Source: Pseudomonadota bacterium (GTDB lineage Bacteria > Pseudomonadota > Alphaproteobacteria > Rhizobiales > Phreatobacteraceae). From it: a DNA stretch of 19,191 nucleotides. Under the pieces are notes generated by a model. That model was not told where the DNA came from and did not search any database. It saw only the letters and a program-made list of their open reading frames with translations. Shown here in pieces: positions 13,480 to 19,191 of this stretch (position 1 is the stretch's first letter; every line of letters begins with the position of its first letter). Made by a program: the position numbers and the translations under genes. The DNA is taken from NCBI GenBank assembly GCA_023416965.1, contig JAEZGJ010000111.1:1-19191 (forward strand), in the 5' to 3' direction.

Positions 13480-14298
13480 TCAGCCGCCGGCGGAGCGGCG
13501 CGCCGGAATGACGATCTCCGGGGTCTCGCAGAGGTTCTGCCGGGCGAGCGTCACCGTGTCGGTGTCCTCCGGGTCGAAGCCGGCGCGCACGTCGAAGAGA
13601 CAGGAGCCGCCGCGCGGCACGCGCCCCGTATAGACGTCGCCCGGCTCCATCATCCAGATGCCGAGCAGGTCGCCCTGCGGCCGCCGCGCCCCCGCCGGAC
13701 TGACCCGGAGGACGACGATACGGGTGTCCGTACGGTTGACGACCCGGAACAGCGCGACGCCCTCCCGCGCCGGCAGGGCCGGGCGCTCCGCCGCGGCGTC
13801 CACCGCCGTCGCCTCGATCTTCTCCTGGGCGCAGAAGTCGTGGTCGAGGCGGACGAATTCCTGGCCGAGCGCGAAGGTGATGCGCACATCGTAGCGGCAC
13901 TCGGTGCCGTTGACGCGCCATCTCATCCAGGCGCGCGGGTTCAGCGTCTCGCGGCTGAGCCGGTTCGGGCCCCAGGTGCTGGCGCCCGTTGGCGTGAACT
14001 GGATCACCAGCGCCTTGACGTCGGTCTTGTTCTCGAAGGCGAGCGACACCTGGCGGCTGCGTGCCGGAGCAGCCTGGCCGGCCGGCCGGTTGATGAGCTG
14101 GTCGATCTCCTGCCCGATCGTCGGGCCGCCGGGGGTCGAGCGGCGATGGGCGTCCGGGACCTGCGACAGCGCCCGGTCGATCTCCTGCCCGATCGAGGGT
14201 GGGGCACCCGGGACCGACTGCGCTGCGGCCGTTCCGACGGGCAGGAGGACGGCGAGGGCGACGGCGGCGAGTGGCAGGCGGCAGCTGTTGCGGTTCAT
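13480..14298 (-). CDS. Secreted protein with two copies of an unrecognised domain
   Basis: I do not recognise a named family. The 272-residue protein begins with a Sec signal peptide (LPLAAVALAVLLPVGTAAA, cut near residue 27). Next come two short repeats, PPSIGQEIDRAL (residues 33-44) and GPTIGQEIDQLI (58-69). Two homologous domains of about 75 residues follow. Asn90-Lys-Thr-Asp aligns with Asn188-Arg-Thr-Asp, FTPTG with VSPAG, Cys134 (CRYDVRITF) with Cys233 (CLFDVRAGF), and Cys156 with Cys257 (NLCE). The two conserved cysteines per domain could form a disulfide in the periplasm. Internal duplication is clear from the sequence; function is unknown. Its upstream gap carries the GANTC cluster. 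Confidence 0.8.
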   Translation of the reverse strand: MNRNSCRLPLAAVALAVLLPVGTAAAQSVPGAPPSIGQEIDRALSQVPDAHRRSTPGGPTIGQEIDQLINRPAGQAAPARSRQVSLAFENKTDVKALVIQFTPTGASTWGPNRLSRETLNPRAWMRWRVNGTECRYDVRITFALGQEFVRLDHDFCAQEKIEATAVDAAAERPALPAREGVALFRVVNRTDTRIVVLRVSPAGARRPQGDLLGIWMMEPGDVYTGRVPRGGSCLFDVRAGFDPEDTDTVTLARQNLCETPEIVIPARRSAGG

Positions 14299-14425
14299 GG
14301 CGGGGTCCCCTTGTGAATGGCCCCTTGTCTAGAGCGCCCGTACTGCCCCGCGGTGGCGGCTGCCCGCCCCTGCCGTTTCCATTGCTTCACCCATGTTGCC
14401 GCACCGGGCCGTTGCGGCAGGACAT

Positions 14426-14506
14426 TGAATCGGAATCGCGACTTGAACAGCGCGCTGAATCGGAATCTCAGCATCAGCCGGCCGGCGTAAGCCGCTGATT
14501 CGAATC
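14426..14506. promoter_or_regulatory. Cluster of six GANTC (CcrM) sites with a 30-base repeat
   Basis: GANTC occurs at 14427, 14433, 14457, 14463, 14497 and 14502. The first four come from two exact copies of TGAATCGGAATC spaced 30 bases apart (14426 and 14456); the last two form GATTCGAATC. The cluster is in the 229-base gap 14299-14527, about 130-210 bases upstream of the secreted double-domain protein gene. In alphaproteobacteria CcrM methylates GANTC, and hemimethylation can control promoters. Such density is unusual in GC-rich DNA. The repeats could alternatively be a protein binding site or a small repeat element. Confidence 0.6.
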
Positions 14507-14527
14507 GGGGAAAGCTGCCGCTGCCCC

Positions 14528-15382
14528 TCAGCCGATGAAGGAGAGGATGGCGTCGGCGAAGACGTCGTTCTTGTCCCCCGCCACCATGTGGCCGGCACCG
14601 CGGACGTCGATGAAGCGGGCATGGGGCACGAGGGCGAGGAAGGCGTCGGCGCTTTCCTGCGAGACGATGTCGGAGGCGTTGCCGCGCACCAGCAGCGTCG
14701 GGACGGTCAGCCGACGAGCCGCCTCCTCGAGCGTCGCGACGATGGTTCCCCGGTCGGTGTTGACGGTGCGCCCCCCTTCCAGGAAGGCGGGGTCCCAGTG
14801 CCAGTACCAGCGGCCGTCCTCGCGCAGCCGGAGGTTCTTCTTGAGCCCCTCGACGGAAGGCGGCCGGGTCCGGTGCGGGAGATAGGCGGCGACCGACTCC
14901 GCCGCCTCCTCGATGGACCCGAAACCTTCCCGCGCATGGGCCCGCATGAAGCTCTGGACGTGCCTGACGCCGGTCTCCTCCATGCGTGGGACGATGTCGA
15001 CCAGCACGAGGGCGGAGAAGCAGGGCTCGAGGCCGAGGGCATGGAGCGAGGCGATGCCGCCGAGAGAGGCGCCGATCGCTGCCGGCCGCGAGCCGAACCG
15101 CTCGCCGATCTCTCGGCCGAGGGCTACGGCGTCGCGCCCGTAATCGGCAAAGCCATAGGCCCCGCTCTCCACCCACTCGCTGTCGCCGTGGCCCCGCTGG
15201 TCGACGGCAATGGCGGTGAAGCCGCGCTCGGCGAGCCGGCGGGCCGTGGCGCGCCAGGCGTGGCGCGTCTGCCCGCCCCCGTGCAGCAGCAAAGCCACCT
15301 TCTCCCCATGCCCGTAGACGTCCGCCTCCAGGCGGTTGCCGTCGTGGCCGGTGAAGCGCGCGTGGCGCGGGTGCTGGGACAT
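14528..15382 (-). CDS. Alpha/beta hydrolase
   Basis: The 284-residue cytoplasmic protein is a complete alpha/beta-hydrolase fold enzyme. It has the oxyanion motif HGGGQ (34-38), DQRGHGDSEW after strand 4, nucleophile Ser106 in GASLGG, likely acid Asp238 (NASDIVS) and His265 in GAGHMVAGD. A helical cap between about residues 130 and 225 determines the substrate. The GHGDSEW and GAGHMVAGD wording is shared with many uncharacterised hydrolases and some peroxidase/lactonase-like members, so the reaction cannot be stated. The gene follows another alpha/beta hydrolase (15410-16192) by 27 bases on the same strand. The two proteins differ strongly outside the motifs, so this is not a recent duplication. 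Confidence 0.9.
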   Translation of the reverse strand: MSQHPRHARFTGHDGNRLEADVYGHGEKVALLLHGGGQTRHAWRATARRLAERGFTAIAVDQRGHGDSEWVESGAYGFADYGRDAVALGREIGERFGSRPAAIGASLGGIASLHALGLEPCFSALVLVDIVPRMEETGVRHVQSFMRAHAREGFGSIEEAAESVAAYLPHRTRPPSVEGLKKNLRLREDGRWYWHWDPAFLEGGRTVNTDRGTIVATLEEAARRLTVPTLLVRGNASDIVSQESADAFLALVPHARFIDVRGAGHMVAGDKNDVFADAILSFIG

Positions 15383-15409
15383 GGAGGCGCGTTCCGGTCG
15401 AAGGACGGG

Positions 15410-16192
15410 TCAGGCGGCGTGGCGAGCAAGGAAGTCGAGCGCCCCGGCCTTGAAGACCTTGTCGCCCACGGCGGGCATGTGGTCGCGGCCGGGGATCGCC
15501 AGCACCTCACCCCTGGGGATGATGGCTGCCAGCGGCTCAGGCGGCCCGGCGATCTCGTCCTTCGTGCCCACCGCGATCAGCACCGGGCAGGAGATGGAGG
15601 CGGCCTCCTCGCGGCTCATCAGGTTGCGCGAGCCCCGGATGCAGGCGGCAAGCGCCCGCCGGTCGGACTTGGTCTGCATGGCGAAGGCGCGGAACATGCG
15701 GCCCTGCGGATCGGTGACCTCCTCCAGCGTCGGCGCCTCCAGCGCTTCGGCGATGGTCTCCGGCAGGCCGACGCCGTCGACGAGCTTGATGCCGAGCCCG
15801 CCCATGATGGCGGCCTTCACCCGGCCGGGATGGCGCCGGGCGAGGAAGGCGGTGATGCGCGATCCCATGGAATAGCCCAGCACCGTGGCCATCTCGATGC
15901 CCAGGTGATCCAGCAACGCCCGGGCGTCCTCGGCCATCAGGGTCGTGTGATAGGCGGCGGGATCGTAGAGCTTTTCCGAATCGCCGTGGCCGCGATTGTC
16001 GAGGGCGATGACCCGGCGGCCGGCCTTCGTCAGCGTGTCCACCCAGCCCGGATAGGTCCAGTTGATGTGGGCGGTCGAGGCGAAGCCGTGGATGCAAAGG
16101 ACGGGATCGCCCTCGCCGGTGTCGAAATAGGCGATCTCCACCCCGTCGGAGGAGAAGGTGTTCTTGGGCAGGCGCGTTGAGGAGGCTGTCAT
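15410..16192 (-). CDS. Alpha/beta hydrolase
   Basis: The 260-residue protein has the full set of alpha/beta-hydrolase landmarks: HGFAST oxyanion loop (35-40), DNRGHGDSEK (65-74), nucleophile Ser108 in GYSMGS, likely acid Asp212 (VGTKDEIAG) and His238 in PGRDHMPAVGD. Its lid region is short (about 135-200). It resembles esterase/3-oxoadipate enol-lactonase-like hydrolases, but the substrate is unknown. ATG 16192 (MTASSTRLPKNTF) is preferred to an upstream start at 16258, whose extra Arg/Gly-rich residues look non-coding. It is first in a two-gene minus-strand unit and divergent from the beta-glucosidase gene. A perfect inverted repeat lies in the shared promoter region. Confidence 0.92.
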   Translation of the reverse strand: MTASSTRLPKNTFSSDGVEIAYFDTGEGDPVLCIHGFASTAHINWTYPGWVDTLTKAGRRVIALDNRGHGDSEKLYDPAAYHTTLMAEDARALLDHLGIEMATVLGYSMGSRITAFLARRHPGRVKAAIMGGLGIKLVDGVGLPETIAEALEAPTLEEVTDPQGRMFRAFAMQTKSDRRALAACIRGSRNLMSREEAASISCPVLIAVGTKDEIAGPPEPLAAIIPRGEVLAIPGRDHMPAVGDKVFKAGALDFLARHAA

Positions 16193-16253
16193 GGCGGCCC
16201 TTGTAACCGGGCGCGGCGCGGCGCGGAACCCGTCGCTCGGCCCATCCCGGCCG

Positions 16254-16279
16254 CGCAACGGGCGCGGCCGGCCGTTGCG
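16254..16279. promoter_or_regulatory. Inverted repeat between the divergent hydrolase and beta-glucosidase genes
   Basis: CGCAACGG (16254-16261) and CCGTTGCG (16272-16279) are perfect 8-base arms around a 10-base spacer. They lie 62 bases from the hydrolase start and 91 from the bglX start. This is a plausible shared operator, with size and symmetry fitting a dimeric regulator such as a LacI- or TetR-type protein; no such regulator gene is in the window. Confidence 0.4.
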
Positions 16280-16369
16280 GAAAGCGGGAGAAGACGGCTA
16301 GGAAGCTGACGCCTTCGTGTCCGGTGGTTACCGCCGGCCGTCCGCCCCCCAGGAGCCGTGCGCCCTTCG

Positions 16370-18583
16370 ATGACAGCCTTGATCCGCCGCCTCTTGCCGC
16401 TGCTCCTCGCCCTCGCGCCCGTCCAGGTGCTCGCCCAGCAGCCCCCCGGCCCGTCGGCCCTGACCTGGAAGACCGGCGCCGAGGCCCGTGCGATCGAGCG
16501 GCGGATCGACGCCCTTCTCGCCCGCATGACCATGGCGGAGAAGATCGGACAGTTGAACCTGCGCGGACGTGGCGACGACTTCCGGCCCGAATGGGTGGCC
16601 CAGGGCCGCACCGGCGTGGTGATGAACTTCACCGCGCCGGCGGAGATCGCCGCCGTGCGCGCCCGCGTCGCCGAATCGCGCCTGAAGATCCCGCTCATCC
16701 TCGGCCTCGACGCCATCAACGGCTTCGCGACCTATTTCCCGCAGCCGATTGGCCAGGCCTCGACCTTCAACCCGCGCCTGGTCGAGCTCGCCTCCTACTG
16801 GTCCGCACGCGAGGCCCGCGCCGTCGGGATCAACTGGACCTTCGCGCCGATGATCGACATGACACGCGATGCCCGCTGGGGGCGGAACATGGAGGGTGCC
16901 GGCGAGGACGTGCACCTCGCCTCCGTCGTCGCCGCCGCCCGCGTCGCCGGCTATCATCGCGGTGGCCTCGCCACCTCCTCCAAGCATTTCGTCGGCTATG
17001 GCGCTGCCGAGGGCGGGCGCGACTACAACAGCGTCTGGATCCCCGTCTCCCAGCTCTGGGACTATCAGCTGCCGCCGTTCCGTGCCGCCATCGCCGCGGG
17101 CACCTTCTCCGTCATGACCTCGCTGAGCGCCATGAACGGCATCGCCGCCACGGGCGACCGGGCGCTCGTCACCGGCATCCTCAAGCAGCGCTTCGGCTTC
17201 CGCGGCTTCGTCGTCTCCGATTTCGATTCGGTGCGCGAGCTGATCAATCACGGCATGGCGGCCGACCGGGCGGAGGCGGCTCGCAAGGCCTTTCTCGCCG
17301 GCGTCGACATGGACATGATGTCGGGCGCCTATGACGCCCATCTCGCCGACGAGATTCGCGCCGGCCGCGTTCCCGCCGCGGCGCTGGACGATGCGGTCCG
17401 TCGCGTGCTGCGGGTCAAGTTCCACATGGGCCTCTTCGAGGAGCCGCCCTACGACCCGGCCACGGCGGCCCGCGACCTCGCCACCCCCGCCTCGCGCGCG
17501 GCCTCGCTCGAGGTCGCCCGCGAATCCATCGTCATGCTGCGCAATCACGAATCCATCCTGCCGCTCCGATCATCGGTGCGCTCCATTGCCGTCGTCGGCG
17601 GGGCGGCCACGCACCAGGAGGACTGGCAATATTCCGACAATGCCGGCCTGCCGCGCGTGCGTCCCCCGAAGCTCCCGGACGAACTCTCCCGCCTGCTCGG
17701 CTCCGAGGTCGCCGTCACCTTCGCGCCGGGCTTCGCCACCCACTGCAACCTCGCCGCCGGCGACACGGCGGGCGCCGTGCGCACCGCGGAGGCGGCCGAC
17801 ATCGTCGTGGTCATGCTGGGCGAGGACTGCGAGCAGATCGGCGAGGGCACCTCGCGTGCCCATCTCGACCTGCCGCCGGTGCAGCAGGCCCTGCTCGACG
17901 CGCTGATCGCCACTGGCAAGCCGGTCGTGGTGATCCTGCACACGACGCGCCCCTTCGTGCTGACGCGGTTCGAAGGCCGCGTTGCCGCCATCCTGCAGGC
18001 CTTCCATCTGGGCACCGAGGGCCGCACGGCGCTGGCCGAGGTCATCACCGGCCGCACCAACCCGTCGGGCAAGCTGCCCATGACCTTCCCGCGCGCCACC
18101 GGGCAGGTGCCGATCTATTACGACCGCCTGCCCACCGGCCGGCCGCGCCTGACCGACGCTCGCTACGAGACCGGCTACACTGACGAGAAGCTCGAGCCAC
18201 TCTATCCCTTCGGCTTCGGCCTGTCCTTCTCGCGCTTCGCCTTCGAGAATTTGGCGCTGGACGCGCCGCGCTTCGCCCGCAACGGCACCGTCTCCGGCAG
18301 CGTGCGCGTCGCCAACGCCGCGGGCCCGGCCGGCAAGGAGGTGGTGCAGGTCTATGTCCACCAGCGCGTCGGCTCGCGCTCACGGCCGCTGCGCCAGCTC
18401 CGCTTCTTCGAAAAGGTGGAGGTGGCCGCCGGCGGTCAGACGACCGTTCGCTTCGCCTTCCCCGTGCGCTCCCTTGGTTTCCACGACGACCAGGGACGCT
18501 TCATGGTCGAGCCGGGCGAGTACGACCTTTACGTGGGCGGCGATTCTAACGCGACGGTGACCGCGCGGTTCACGGTGAACTAA
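16370..18583 (+). CDS. bglX: Periplasmic beta-glucosidase, glycoside hydrolase family 3 (BglX type)
   Basis: The enzyme removes terminal beta-linked glucose from oligosaccharides. The 737-residue protein has a Sec signal peptide (LIRRLLPLLLALAPVQVLA, cut before QQ). A GH3 N-terminal barrel follows (about 40-330) with LGLDAINGF, GRNMEGAGEDVHLAS, KHFVGYGAAEGGRDYN and nucleophile Asp284 in VVSDFDSV. A GH3 C-terminal domain (about 385-600) has MLRNHESILPL and GEDCEQIGEGTSR, and a fibronectin III-like domain (about 650-735) has GKEVVQVYV. The length is close to E. coli BglX. The start is uncertain: GTG 16358 is only 2 bases after AGGAG, ATG 16370 is 14 bases after it; ATG gives the better signal peptide. 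A 6-base hairpin (18585-18601) follows the stop. Confidence 0.93.
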   Translation: MTALIRRLLPLLLALAPVQVLAQQPPGPSALTWKTGAEARAIERRIDALLARMTMAEKIGQLNLRGRGDDFRPEWVAQGRTGVVMNFTAPAEIAAVRARVAESRLKIPLILGLDAINGFATYFPQPIGQASTFNPRLVELASYWSAREARAVGINWTFAPMIDMTRDARWGRNMEGAGEDVHLASVVAAARVAGYHRGGLATSSKHFVGYGAAEGGRDYNSVWIPVSQLWDYQLPPFRAAIAAGTFSVMTSLSAMNGIAATGDRALVTGILKQRFGFRGFVVSDFDSVRELINHGMAADRAEAARKAFLAGVDMDMMSGAYDAHLADEIRAGRVPAAALDDAVRRVLRVKFHMGLFEEPPYDPATAARDLATPASRAASLEVARESIVMLRNHESILPLRSSVRSIAVVGGAATHQEDWQYSDNAGLPRVRPPKLPDELSRLLGSEVAVTFAPGFATHCNLAAGDTAGAVRTAEAADIVVVMLGEDCEQIGEGTSRAHLDLPPVQQALLDALIATGKPVVVILHTTRPFVLTRFEGRVAAILQAFHLGTEGRTALAEVITGRTNPSGKLPMTFPRATGQVPIYYDRLPTGRPRLTDARYETGYTDEKLEPLYPFGFGLSFSRFAFENLALDAPRFARNGTVSGSVRVANAAGPAGKEVVQVYVHQRVGSRSRPLRQLRFFEKVEVAAGGQTTVRFAFPVRSLGFHDDQGRFMVEPGEYDLYVGGDSNATVTARFTVN

Positions 18584-18660
18584 AGCCGCCTGCCGGGCGG
18601 CAAGCGGCGGAAACGCTGCCGGCGGACAAGGCGGCAACCCCAGCCGAGGACGCCGCGCCC

Positions 18661-19191
18661 ATGTCTGTCCGCACCCTTCTCGCCGCCGGCCTGTGCCTGG
18701 CCGCCACCCATGCCCTCGCCGAGGAGCGGGGCCACATCCGCACCTTCCGTGACTGGGTCGTGGGCTGCGACAATGCCCGCACCTGCCGCGCCTTCGGGCT
18801 GCCGACCCGCGATTCCTCCACCCAGCTCGCGGTGCGGATCGACCGGTCGGGCGATCCCGGCGCGGTGCCAACCCTCACCGTTATCCTCGCCCAGGACGCC
18901 GCACCCGCCGCCGGCACCCGCCTCAAGGTCGCGGCCGAGGGCGGCGGCACGGTGGAGGTGGTGATCGGCCGCGGCGCCACCATCGAGGACGGGGAGGTCA
19001 CCATCACCGACCGAGCGGCGGCTGGACGGCTGATCGACGAGATCCGCCGCGGCCGCAGCCTTGCCGTCACCCTCGACCCCGCGCAGGGCGGCGGCGAACG
19101 CGCCAATCCCGTCTCCCTGGACGGCGCCATGGCGGCGCTCCTGTGGTTGGACGACCGGCAGAAGCGGGTCGGCACCGTCACCGCCCTCGCC
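18661..19191 (+). CDS. DUF1176 family secreted protein, partial (C-terminus off the right edge)
   Basis: The frame is open from ATG 18661 to the window end, giving 177 residues of a family whose members are usually about twice as long. It starts with a signal peptide (TLLAAGLCLAATHALA, cut near EERGH). The DUF1176 hallmark RTFRDWVVGCDNARTCRAFG follows, then a beta-rich region with LAVRIDRSGDPGA, LTVILAQDAAP and a LWLDDRQKRVGTVTALA segment at the edge. The two cysteines in GCDN and TCRA are typical. The family is periplasmic and uncharacterised. The gene begins 77 bases after bglX on the same strand with a GAGGA about 10 bases upstream, and may be co-transcribed with it. Confidence 0.85.
   Translation, partial: MSVRTLLAAGLCLAATHALAEERGHIRTFRDWVVGCDNARTCRAFGLPTRDSSTQLAVRIDRSGDPGAVPTLTVILAQDAAPAAGTRLKVAAEGGGTVEVVIGRGATIEDGEVTITDRAAAGRLIDEIRRGRSLAVTLDPAQGGGERANPVSLDGAMAALLWLDDRQKRVGTVTALA

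Noticed and set aside
14588..16180. Plus-strand open frame of 530 codons
   Set aside because: It is antisense to two alpha/beta hydrolases with complete catalytic residues.
16328..17548. Minus-strand open frame of 406 codons
   Set aside because: It is antisense to the GH3 beta-glucosidase, and no recognisable domain is seen.
1..19191. tRNA or rRNA genes, CRISPR arrays, insertion sequences, phage or defence genes
   Set aside because: None seen: no regularly spaced repeats, no transposase or integrase motifs, and no recognisable tRNA arms on either strand by eye.

Overview
The window is a stretch of high-GC chromosome (roughly 70% by eye) from an alphaproteobacterium, most likely of the order Hyphomicrobiales. 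The evidence is a set of small families typical of that group (DUF3126, a DUF6949-like membrane protein, DUF1176, a BTLCP transglutaminase-like peptidase, a PAS_5 protein), a perfect CtrA-type box (TTAA-N7-TTAA), and a local cluster of GANTC sites, the target of the cell-cycle methylase CcrM. It reads as a normal housekeeping/accessory segment. I see no tRNA, rRNA, insertion sequence, prophage, CRISPR array or defence island.

Layout. 1-2023 (minus) is the N-terminal part of a fused membrane-transporter-like/spermidine-synthase-like protein that runs off the left edge. 2111-4133 (minus) is the operon gatC-gatA-small membrane protein; gatB is not in the window. 4281-4646 (plus, TfoX N-terminal domain) and 4643-4996 (minus, unknown) converge so tightly that both stop codons lie in one CTAG. 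5186-6714 (plus) is hisI followed 3 bases later by a patatin-like phospholipase whose C-terminus is displaced by an apparent single-base frameshift. A CBS-pair protein (6723-7154, minus) and a rhomboid protease (7285-8001, minus) follow.

8002-8437 is a long gap. It holds the best candidate for something undescribed: on the minus strand, three consecutive hairpins, with a UUCG loop in the second and a GCAA loop in the third, end in a textbook U-tract terminator. This looks like a small RNA or a leader attenuator of the rhomboid gene. 8438-10796 (plus) carries a PAS_5 protein, a tandem PilZ protein and a secreted LapG-like cysteine peptidase, which may together form a c-di-GMP/surface-proteolysis group.

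10914-12053 (minus) is a pair made of a 2-hydroxychromene-2-carboxylate isomerase-like protein and a gamma-carbonic anhydrase-like protein. 12130-14298 (minus) holds a DUF1579-like protein, a small membrane protein behind two CtrA-type boxes, DUF3126, and a secreted protein made of two copies of one unknown domain. Its upstream gap contains six GANTC sites in 80 bases. 14528-16192 (minus) encodes two adjacent alpha/beta hydrolases. 16370-18583 (plus) is a periplasmic GH3 beta-glucosidase (BglX type), followed by a DUF1176 protein cut by the right edge.

Most gene calls rest on motifs and overall protein pattern read by eye; no database search was possible. Start codons were chosen from ribosome binding sites and family N-termini and are uncertain where stated.
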